Virus record (IMG/VR): IMGVR_UViG_3300027760_000048
Coordinates: 1-36,036 of that record
Strand: one strand, 5' to 3'
Source of the DNA: a virus
DNA: 36,036 nt
The notes beneath the pieces are model-generated. The model saw nothing but the letters and a program-made list of their open reading frames with translations. It was not told the origin of the DNA and made no database searches. The position numbers were made by a program, and so were the translations under genes. Positions within the stretch are counted from its first letter, which is position 1. Every line of letters starts with the position of its first letter. This document shows, piece after piece, positions 30,385-36,036 of this stretch.

Positions 30385-31164
30385 ATGGCACTATGGGGAA
30401 ACAACGCCGCACTTGCATTGACGGGTACAGTAGCAACAACTAACGGTTCAGCTACAGTTACTGGAACTAGCACAGTATTCACAACAGAAACAAAAGTTGG
30501 TGATGTTATTAAAGTTAACAGCACTTTCGCAAAAATTATCGGAATCACTAGCAATACTGCATTGACGATTAGTCCAGCTTGGTCTATCGCCAATACATCA
30601 GGTGTTAGTGCTACGTTAAAGCAATCACCAAAACATCTTGCCGCTGGTTCTGATACTACAGTTCAAAGCGTCAACTTAATTTATGGTGTTGACGTAAACG
30701 AAGCAACAGCTAACAATGAAATTCCTGGATGGGTTTACACAAACATCTATACTGATACGCATGGAAACATTCGTAGAAAGTCTGAAGTCTTGGCTTCATT
30801 TGCTACTATGTCTACTGCAACAGACGATGAAGACGTAGCATATCCAGATTACAGACTTGTTATTGGTACACAACCAACAAGCAAATCAGTTACTTCTGGT
30901 ACGGCTAACACATTTACTATTGTTGTAACATCTGTACCAACTGGTGCTACGATTAACTATCGTTGGCAACGTGCTGCCAATGCGAATGCCGCATTTGCAG
31001 ATTTGACGAACACTGGCACATGGACAAATACAACAGCGGCAACCGTAAACTTTGCAAACTCAACCCTTGCAGTAAGCGGTTCTATCTATCGTGTTCAAAT
31101 GTCTGTTACAGGCGGTACTGGTGCAAACACAGTATCTGCAAACGCAACATTGACAGTTGTTTAA
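30385..31164 (+). CDS. Virion structural protein with C-terminal Ig-like domain
   Basis: The 259-residue product begins MALWGNNAALALTGTVATT, an opening shared by structural proteins of T4-like aquatic phages. A central Gly/Thr/Val-rich beta domain precedes a C-terminal Ig-like domain (about 155-259) with QPTSKSVTSGTANTFTIVV and INYRWQR and a closing NATLTVV strand. Ig-like domains on phage virions are thought to bind cell-surface glycans weakly. It has a late promoter, an AAGGAG ribosome site and a hairpin terminator after it, consistent with high expression. Confidence 0.8.
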   Translation: MALWGNNAALALTGTVATTNGSATVTGTSTVFTTETKVGDVIKVNSTFAKIIGITSNTALTISPAWSIANTSGVSATLKQSPKHLAAGSDTTVQSVNLIYGVDVNEATANNEIPGWVYTNIYTDTHGNIRRKSEVLASFATMSTATDDEDVAYPDYRLVIGTQPTSKSVTSGTANTFTIVVTSVPTGATINYRWQRAANANAAFADLTNTGTWTNTTAATVNFANSTLAVSGSIYRVQMSVTGGTGANTVSANATLTVV

Positions 31165-31168
31165 TACA

Positions 31169-31190
31169 TGGGGACTTAGGTCCCCATTTT
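31169..31190 (+). terminator. Hairpin terminator after the Ig-domain gene
   Basis: TGGGGAC and GTCCCCA form a 7-bp stem around TTAG, followed by TTTT. The T-run is short, so it may be partial. A second small hairpin (CCCA-TTAAAT-TGGG) lies at about 31215-31228. Confidence 0.65.
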
Positions 31191-31247
31191 GGTCCGAGTC
31201 CCGGAAGTAGCATTCCCATTAAATTGGGTTTACATTAAGGAAAAGAA

Positions 31248-31784
31248 ATGGCAGATAAAAAAGTAACGCAGTTAACAGCATTGACTGCACCATCAAAAGA
31301 CGATTTATTATTAATCATTGATGACCCATTAGGTTCGCCAGTAAGTAAAAAAGTTACTGTTGGTGATTTCTTTGGCACAACCTCACAAGTAACATCAAAC
31401 ACAATCAATCTTGCTTCAGTAGGCGCAACATCGTTTACCGCAAACAGTTTTACGGTAACGTCAAACACTCAATCCACTTTAACTAAAGGTGTTTCGATTA
31501 ATAGTTCTCTTGCTGACTCTGATACTGTAATTGCATCTGACAATCAAGCAAATATGTTTTATGTTGATGCCTCGGCAGATAAAATTGGTATTGTAACAAA
31601 CGCACCAACAGAAGCACTTGATATTAATTCTGACGCAGTTCGTTTACGCACAACAAGAACACCAGCGAGTTCAAATAATACTGCTGTTGGTTGGGGCGTA
31701 GGTACAATTGCTTGGGATGCAAATTATTTGTATATTGCGACAAGTTCATCCGTAATTAAGCGAGTGGCACTAAGTACGTTCTAA
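31248..31784 (+). CDS. Fibre-like structural protein
   Basis: The 178-residue protein starts MADKKVTQLTALTAPSKDD, a common start of phage head- or tail-fibre-like proteins (the KxTxLxxLxxPxxxD pattern). The rest is Ser/Thr/Asn-rich beta with GIVTNAPTEALDINSDAVRL, typical of trimeric fibre repeats. AAGGAAAAG precedes the ATG. Its TAA shares one base with the next ATG. The exact virion location cannot be told. Confidence 0.75.
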   Translation: MADKKVTQLTALTAPSKDDLLLIIDDPLGSPVSKKVTVGDFFGTTSQVTSNTINLASVGATSFTANSFTVTSNTQSTLTKGVSINSSLADSDTVIASDNQANMFYVDASADKIGIVTNAPTEALDINSDAVRLRTTRTPASSNNTAVGWGVGTIAWDANYLYIATSSSVIKRVALSTF

Positions 31785-32140
31785 TGACAACTTTAAATAA
31801 TGATAATTTTGATGAGTACGCAGTAAGCAACTACATAAATCCCAATTGCATATCTGTATTAGAATTCTTAGATGATTTGAAAACAATCAAATATATCAAA
31901 AGGTTAATAAACAAATATGTAGATAAAAAAGAGTTGAAAGAGCGATTGATTTTAAATCACATAATTTCTCTTTCAAATGTGTTTGGTGCTGAAGCTACAG
32001 TCAATATGTTAGCGTTTAAGATAGACAAAAAAAATCGTGATATATTAAACGCATTTCTTCTATATCTTGAGTATGTAAAAGCTGAAGATTTAGAAGTGTT
32101 AGATTTATCATTGTACAACAATTTAAAGAAGAGTATATAG
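31784..32140 (+). CDS. Conserved T4-like phage protein of unknown function
   Basis: The 118-residue helical product contains LILNHIISLSNVFGAEATVN, a pattern I know from a small conserved family in T4-like phages without assigned function. It overlaps the fibre-like gene by one base and is followed one base later by a GTG-start gene, so the three form one translation unit. It may be an assembly factor. Confidence 0.65.
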   Translation: MTTLNNDNFDEYAVSNYINPNCISVLEFLDDLKTIKYIKRLINKYVDKKELKERLILNHIISLSNVFGAEATVNMLAFKIDKKNRDILNAFLLYLEYVKAEDLEVLDLSLYNNLKKSI

Positions 32141-32141
32141 A

Positions 32142-33182
32142 GTGTCAAATTTAGTAGACTTATACTTAGTGTATAGAATTTTAAGACTGTTTACTACTCC
32201 ATTTGCGGAGTGGGAAGCATTTAAAACTGGCGTTATTGACGATGGTGGAAATATTATTGTTCCTCCAGAAAAAAGAACGCCCGCACAAGAAGAATCATTC
32301 ACTAAATTTGATTTATTAATTTCAAAATTAAAACGTGTGTTGGAAAAATTACCATTCGGTAAAAATAAACTTGCATCATATGCCGCCGCTTTGTTTCTAC
32401 TAAAAGAAGAAAAGAATATTAAAGAAGAGACAATTGAAGAGCAATTCTTAGATTATTACAATGGGCAAAGTTATTTAACTGAAGACGCACCAGTAAACAA
32501 TGTTGGTGGTGGTAATATTGCTGGCGCTAATGGTGACCCACCAAAGCCAACTAAAGTTATGATGCGTAGATTTGCGAATCACGATGTGTTTGTTGTTGAT
32601 GCGAAGAAATTCAATGACGCACGATTTGGTAAAAAGAAATATCTTAAGTATGAAAAATACGTTGGTAATGATGAAGTTGGAAATGCAATTCGTACTTATG
32701 GGCGCAAGTATCCTAAGAAGCCAATTATTATACAAGACGAATTAACTGGTGCTATGACATTCTTACGTCATGGACGTTCAGGAATGTTTACAGAACAATT
32801 TGAAAGAGAACAATTAGTTGAGGAAGTCTCTCAGGCGCAATTGAATGAGTTGGAAAAATACTTAGATCAATTGTTCAAAGCATTAAATGTTGATGTCGCA
32901 TTTACTAAACATTTTTTAGATAGAGTTAACGATGCACGTAATGGTAAACCTATCACAGTAGATGAATTACAATTATTATTTAAAAAGACAATTCAAAAGT
33001 ATGGAAAAAGAATTCCTGCGTTAGGACCAGATGCAGAAGCAGTATTAAATGATATGAAGACGCAGATCAATTTACCATTCGTATTGAAATGGGATAGAGA
33101 TGCTGAAGAGTTAGACTTGGTAGCAAAAACAGTTATGCGTAAAAAGAATTTTATGACGCACAATCAAAAATTCACAGTATAA
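32142..33182 (+). CDS. Conserved phage protein with HFLDRVND motif
   Basis: The 346-residue product starts with GTG one base after the upstream stop. Residues 1-110 are helical and resemble a structural segment; a Gly/Asn-rich linker (VGGGNIAGANGDPPKP) leads to a middle domain. The C-terminal domain (about 245-346) carries KHFLDRVNDARNGKPITVDE and then ELDLVAKTVMRKKNF, recurring in aquatic T4-like phages. An HxxDR motif with following basic residues recalls some phage-borne RNase/toxin-like domains, but catalysis is speculative. Probably a late virion or assembly protein. Confidence 0.65.
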   Translation: MSNLVDLYLVYRILRLFTTPFAEWEAFKTGVIDDGGNIIVPPEKRTPAQEESFTKFDLLISKLKRVLEKLPFGKNKLASYAAALFLLKEEKNIKEETIEEQFLDYYNGQSYLTEDAPVNNVGGGNIAGANGDPPKPTKVMMRRFANHDVFVVDAKKFNDARFGKKKYLKYEKYVGNDEVGNAIRTYGRKYPKKPIIIQDELTGAMTFLRHGRSGMFTEQFEREQLVEEVSQAQLNELEKYLDQLFKALNVDVAFTKHFLDRVNDARNGKPITVDELQLLFKKTIQKYGKRIPALGPDAEAVLNDMKTQINLPFVLKWDRDAEELDLVAKTVMRKKNFMTHNQKFTV

Positions 33183-33190
33183 GGAATAAT

Positions 33191-33310
33191 ATGTTAGAAA
33201 CAATTTTTTGGATTTTAATCGGTGCATTTGTTGGTTGGCATTTTCCACAGCCAGCATGGGCTAAGACGTTAGAAACTAAAGTGCGTTCTGCATTCGCAAG
33301 TAAAGAATAA
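33191..33310 (+). CDS. 39-residue single-pass membrane protein
   Basis: MLETIFWILIGAFVGWHFP begins a 39-residue product with one N-terminal transmembrane helix, then QPAWAKTLETKV and a basic tail. Small proteins of this design (ending their helix in W-x-x-PQP-x-WAK) are common in cyanophages. AAGGAATA precedes the ATG. Its position in front of the spanin pair makes a holin or lysis accessory possible, but no test can be made from sequence. Confidence 0.7.
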   Translation: MLETIFWILIGAFVGWHFPQPAWAKTLETKVRSAFASKE

Positions 33311-33312
33311 TC

Positions 33313-33759
33313 ATGTGGATTTTAGAATGGTTGCCCAATTGGGCATTTTATGCAATATTCTTTATTGGATTGTTAGGGATTATTGCAACTGAGTTTTTTA
33401 AGTTTATTCCTGTATTGTCAACATATAGACTACCGATACAGATATTATCTGCTATAGCATTATGTTTTGGTACTTATATGGCAGGTGCTATATCAGACAA
33501 TGAATCTTGGCTTGCTAAAGTAAAAGAATTAGAAAAAAAAGTTGCTGAAGTAGAAGTTAAATCTGCTGAAGAAAATGTAAAAATAATTGAAAAAGTTGTC
33601 AAGAAGATAGAAGTAGTTAAAGTTCAAGGTGCAGAAGTTGTTAAGTACATTGATCGTGAAGTTGTTAAGTATGATACTATATTTGCACCAGGAGGCGCAT
33701 GTGAAATTCCTAAAGAATTTTTTATAGCACATGATGATGCTGTCAAGGATCCAAGATGA
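33313..33759 (+). CDS. Inner-membrane spanin candidate
   Basis: The 148-residue product has two hydrophobic segments (about residues 11-30 and 40-60), then a long coiled-coil region (LAKVKELEKKVAEVEVKSAE onward) ending in a short globular part with one Cys. Its 3' end overlaps a lipoprotein gene by four bases (ATGA). This is the layout of Rz/Rz1 spanin pairs that fuse inner and outer membranes at lysis. Classical i-spanins have one N-terminal helix; with two, positive residues between them (KF, YR) would place both ends in the periplasm, keeping the coiled coil correctly located. Confidence 0.7.
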   Translation: MWILEWLPNWAFYAIFFIGLLGIIATEFFKFIPVLSTYRLPIQILSAIALCFGTYMAGAISDNESWLAKVKELEKKVAEVEVKSAEENVKIIEKVVKKIEVVKVQGAEVVKYIDREVVKYDTIFAPGGACEIPKEFFIAHDDAVKDPR

Positions 33760-34022
33760 ATAAATACCTTGCATCATTATTGCTTATCCTATTATCGGGA
33801 TGTTCTACTGTCGTTCCTGTGACAGTAAAATTTCCTGATGCTCCAGATGAAATGAAAGTTAAGTGCCCGTCTTTAAAAACTATGGACGGATCTAAATTAT
33901 CTGAGATATCTAAAACAATAACCCAAAACTACACAACGTATTACGAATGTGCAGTTAGAAATGACGCTTGGATAGAATGGTACGAAACTCAAAAGAAAAT
34001 TTACGAGAAACTAAAGAAATGA
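33756..34022 (+). CDS. Outer-membrane lipoprotein spanin candidate
   Basis: The 88-residue product begins MNKYLASLLLILLSGC with a lipobox LSG-C16, so it should be cut and lipidated at Cys16 and placed in the outer membrane. The mature part has two further Cys residues and ends in a helix rich in charged residues. The ATGA overlap with the inner-membrane partner and the lipobox support an o-spanin role. Its stop overlaps the next gene (ATGA at 34019-34022). Confidence 0.75.
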   Translation: MNKYLASLLLILLSGCSTVVPVTVKFPDAPDEMKVKCPSLKTMDGSKLSEISKTITQNYTTYYECAVRNDAWIEWYETQKKIYEKLKK

Positions 34023-34450
34023 GTGATATAGTAGAATTAAAAGTTGACGTTGAGGTTTTAAAAAATCAAGTCTTGACAATCACACAACTCTGTGGTAAAA
34101 TGGATTCGCTTATTGAAAAGCTGGTGGATAATCACGACCGTATGGTCAATCAAATATATGACGATATGGAAAAAAGAAAAGCAGACACCAACACGGATAT
34201 CAAAGAATTGCACTCTAGAATCACCACAATTAGCCGTGAAGTTTCCGACAAGGTAGAATTGACGGAACGTAGAATCATGGATGAAATTAAAGCACTTCGT
34301 GAAGAAATTCAAGAGCATAATCGCAAAGAGGATAATGAATTGCGTAAGATCATGGAATGGAAGTGGATGGCCGCTGGCGCAATTGTTGTGCTTGCATGGA
34401 TCATGTCTAACATCAAAATAGATGCGGTATCAAAACTATTTGGTAACTAA
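34019..34450 (+). CDS. Coiled-coil protein with C-terminal membrane anchor
   Basis: The 143-residue product starts at an ATGA overlap; an upstream in-frame start would lie inside the spanin gene. Residues 1-115 are nearly continuous coiled coil (VEVLKNQVLTITQLCGKMDS, then ELHSRITTISREVSDKVE), followed by KWMAAGAIVVLAWIMSNIK, one transmembrane helix. Similar tail-anchored coiled-coil proteins occur in many phages, some called holin-like. Linked translation with the spanins suggests a lysis role. Confidence 0.7.
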   Translation: MSDIVELKVDVEVLKNQVLTITQLCGKMDSLIEKLVDNHDRMVNQIYDDMEKRKADTNTDIKELHSRITTISREVSDKVELTERRIMDEIKALREEIQEHNRKEDNELRKIMEWKWMAAGAIVVLAWIMSNIKIDAVSKLFGN

Positions 34451-34479
34451 TTGACTTTCAGTCGAATGTATGCTATAAT
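34451..34479 (+). promoter_or_regulatory. sigma70-like promoter with extended -10 for primase
   Basis: TTGACT at 34451-34456 abuts the upstream TAA stop; 17-nt spacer; TGC-TATAAT with -10 at 34474-34479. All elements are near consensus. Confidence 0.85.
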
Positions 34480-34489
34480 GTACATTCGA
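34462..34489 (+). promoter_or_regulatory. 9-bp inverted repeat enclosing the -10 (operator candidate)
   Basis: TCGAATGTA (34462-34470) and TACATTCGA (34481-34489) are perfect inverted repeats around the ten bases holding the -10. Centre-to-centre spacing of half-sites is 19 nt, about two helical turns, as for dimeric repressors. No T-run follows, so it is not a terminator. Confidence 0.6.
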
Positions 34490-34520
34490 TGAACATTGTA
34501 TATTATGAGAAACATTAATT

Positions 34521-35543
34521 ATGAGTATTTGGATCGATCAAAAGTACATCGGTACACTCTCAGTTCGCTTGGACAAATTCGTTCGCAAAGGCGACTACAC
34601 CTACAACTTCAGATGCCCTATCTGCGGTGACTCCCAAACAAATCGAAACAAGGCACGTGGATACATCTTTGCACAAAAAGGTGGACTCTTCTACAAATGC
34701 CACAATTGTGCAGTCAGCATTTCACTAGGCAATCTAATCAAAGCGGTTGACCCAAACCTCTACAAAGAGTATTGCTTAGAGCGATACAAAGAGGGTGAGA
34801 CTGGTCGCAAAGCACACAAAGAACACGGATTCGTTTTTAAACCCGTCACATTTGGCAGTAATAAAACAGACAATCTAAAAGGTGTTCTAACTCCACTATC
34901 TAAACTCAGCGATACGCATGAAGCGATTGTATACGCACGTTCTAGAAAGATTCCTGAAGATAAATTAAAGACACTTTATTACGTTGACAATGTGCAGAAG
35001 TTAAAAGTTTTCTCGCCAGAGTATGAAGAGAAGATTGTAACTGAAGAACCTAGAATCGTATTACCATTCTATGATGAAGATGATGAATTAGTTGGCTTAA
35101 CGGCACGTGGCATTCGTGGTGAGAAACAAAGATATCTTGTGATGAAAATAAAAGATGATTTGCCCATGATTTACAATATGAACGGGATAGATATAACACA
35201 GACTATTTTTGTTACTGAAGGTCCGATTGATAGTCTATTTTTACCTAATGCTGTTGCAGTTGGAAATTCTAATTTAAAGTACGTACTCAATTACTTACCT
35301 AAAGATAAGTTAGTATTGATTTATGACAACGAACCACGTAATAAAGAAATCGTAAGAGAGATTGGTGAAGCAATTAAATCAGATGCGAATGTTGTGATCT
35401 GGCCTAAATCATATGATGAAAAAGATATAAATGATATGATACTCGCCGGAAAAGAACAGGATGAAATCATCAATACTATAAATAACTTTACTTTTCACGG
35501 CCCAAAAGCACTACTTGAATTTAACATATGGAAGATGAGATGA
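34521..35543 (+). CDS. 61: gp61-like DNA primase
   Basis: The 340-residue protein matches T4 gp61 (342). A zinc-binding module holds C32/C35 (RCPICGDSQTN) and C60/C63 (KCHNCAVS). The Toprim catalytic region has IFVTEGPIDSLF near residue 231 and LVLIYDNEPRNKE after it. It makes RNA primers with gp41 helicase. A near-consensus promoter with an operator-like repeat lies upstream, so expression should be early and perhaps repressed later. Its stop overlaps the thyX ATG (ATGA). Confidence 0.95.
   Translation: MSIWIDQKYIGTLSVRLDKFVRKGDYTYNFRCPICGDSQTNRNKARGYIFAQKGGLFYKCHNCAVSISLGNLIKAVDPNLYKEYCLERYKEGETGRKAHKEHGFVFKPVTFGSNKTDNLKGVLTPLSKLSDTHEAIVYARSRKIPEDKLKTLYYVDNVQKLKVFSPEYEEKIVTEEPRIVLPFYDEDDELVGLTARGIRGEKQRYLVMKIKDDLPMIYNMNGIDITQTIFVTEGPIDSLFLPNAVAVGNSNLKYVLNYLPKDKLVLIYDNEPRNKEIVREIGEAIKSDANVVIWPKSYDEKDINDMILAGKEQDEIINTINNFTFHGPKALLEFNIWKMR
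35477..35484 (+). promoter_or_regulatory. TATAAATA box inside primase gene (uncertain)
   Basis: Exact late box 55 nt before thyX, within coding sequence. thyX would normally be early, so chance is likely. Confidence 0.25.
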
Positions 35544-36036
35544 ACGTAAAATTAATAAGTTATTCACAACAAGCAATTGATCCGAGCAAACAAGATGAAT
35601 TTGAATTCGAACTACCAAACTTACAGGACCTTGTCGCATATTGTGCAAGAGTATCGAATCCATCCAATCAGTCCAATAGTGAGACTTCAGAAAGACTCAT
35701 CAAATACCTCATCAAACACAAACATTGGAGTCCACTTGAAATGGTCTCCGCATGTATTGAAGTTGAAACAACAAGAGATATTGCAAGACAATTGTTGCGA
35801 CACAGAAGTTTTAGTTTCCAAGAATTCAGCCAACGATATGCTGATCCTACTAAAGAACTCAATTTCGTACTTAGAGAAGCACGGCTACAAGACAATAAAA
35901 ATAGACAAAACAGTATAAAGACAGAAGATATTGAATTGCAAACACGTTGGGCACTAATGCAACAAAGAGTAATTGATGAGGCAAAATATGCGTACAATTG
36001 GGCGATTGAACATGGTATCGCAAAGGAGCAGGCGAG
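35540..36036 (+). CDS. thyX: ThyX flavin-dependent thymidylate synthase, N-terminal part
   Basis: The frame begins at an ATGA overlap with the primase stop and runs off the window edge after 165 codons, with no stop. It carries the ThyX motif RHRx7S: R87-H88-R89, then S97 (RHRSFSFQEFSQRY). The preceding SPLEMVSACIEVETTRDIARQ is also typical. ThyX makes dTMP from dUMP with FAD, NADPH and methylenetetrahydrofolate. T4 itself uses the unrelated ThyA (td); ThyX is common in cyanophages. Coupling to primase places dTMP supply with replication. Confidence 0.95.
   Translation, partial: MNVKLISYSQQAIDPSKQDEFEFELPNLQDLVAYCARVSNPSNQSNSETSERLIKYLIKHKHWSPLEMVSACIEVETTRDIARQLLRHRSFSFQEFSQRYADPTKELNFVLREARLQDNKNRQNSIKTEDIELQTRWALMQQRVIDEAKYAYNWAIEHGIAKEQA

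Noticed and set aside
33764-33772. AATAAATA near the o-spanin start as a late promoter
   Set aside because: The first base is A rather than T, and it falls inside the coding start of the lipoprotein gene.
1-36036. Absence of CTCGAG (the PaeR7I/XhoI site) as evidence for restriction specificity
   Set aside because: I found no CTCGAG by eye, but only about four sites would be expected in AT-rich DNA of this length, so absence is weak and the count was not computed.
1-36036. CRISPR arrays, IS elements, integrase or attachment sites
   Set aside because: No spaced direct repeats, transposase motifs or recombinase signatures were seen; the genome looks strictly lytic.

Overview
The window is a stretch of a strictly lytic, T4-like myovirus genome. 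It is AT-rich by eye, and all 50 genes I can support lie on the + strand, tightly packed with many ATGA stop/start overlaps. Recognisable T4-type genes include a replisome with gp43 polymerase, gp45 clamp, gp44/gp62 clamp loader, gp41 helicase, gp61 primase and UvsX recombinase. RegA and a DsbA-like late-transcription protein are also present. Auxiliary genes such as CobS/CobT-like proteins, Hsp20, several 2OG-Fe(II) oxygenases, DUF6267 and modular internal-protein-like polyproteins resemble the marine and freshwater T4-like phages of cyanobacteria, SAR11 and related hosts. No photosynthesis gene, tRNA, integrase, IS element or CRISPR array is visible. The host cannot be named from this window.

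Layout. (1) 1-2324: a four-gene cassette of DNA methyltransferase (cut by the window edge), PaeR7I/XhoI-like restriction endonuclease, 2OG oxygenase, and zinc-finger/GIY-YIG (T5orf172) protein. (2) 2476-6587: an OB-fold-like protein, a CobT-like protein (HExxH plus vWA) and its MoxR/CobS-type AAA+ ATPase partner, each with its own sigma70-like promoter, closed by a strong terminator. (3) 6683-10985: glycosyltransferase, DUF3310, gp45, DsbA-like, gp44, a nuclease-like ORF, gp62, RegA. (4) 10987-14021: accessory genes: Dps, a secreted small protein, a wHTH protein, a probable structured RNA under a late promoter, a phasin-like protein, Hsp20, an Sm-like protein and an oxygenase. (5) 14053-22999: gp43, membrane/coiled-coil proteins, an oxygenase, UvsX, gp41, a glutamine-amidotransferase-like protein. 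(6) 23034-33182: mostly late/virion-associated genes with TATAAATA late promoters: DUF6267, a PD-(D/E)XK protein, two large modular proteins, a deoxyribonucleotidase, an Ig-domain structural protein and fibre-like proteins. (7) 33191-34450: a lysis-type cassette with an i-spanin/o-spanin pair. (8) 34521-end: gp61 primase and ThyX (cut by the window edge).

Regulation is unusually readable. About ten sigma70-like promoters, most with a TGn extended -10, precede early/middle genes. Exact TATAAATA late boxes precede late genes. Several -10 regions sit inside palindromes, and two promoters are placed so that transcription should begin at or next to the ATG. Items most worth follow-up: the restriction-modification-like cassette, the late-promoter/UUCG-terminator RNA unit at 11974-12115, the Dps plus secreted-protein block, the predicted leaderless genes, the late-promoter hairpin before DUF6267, and the (L/I)DE-punctuated polyproteins.
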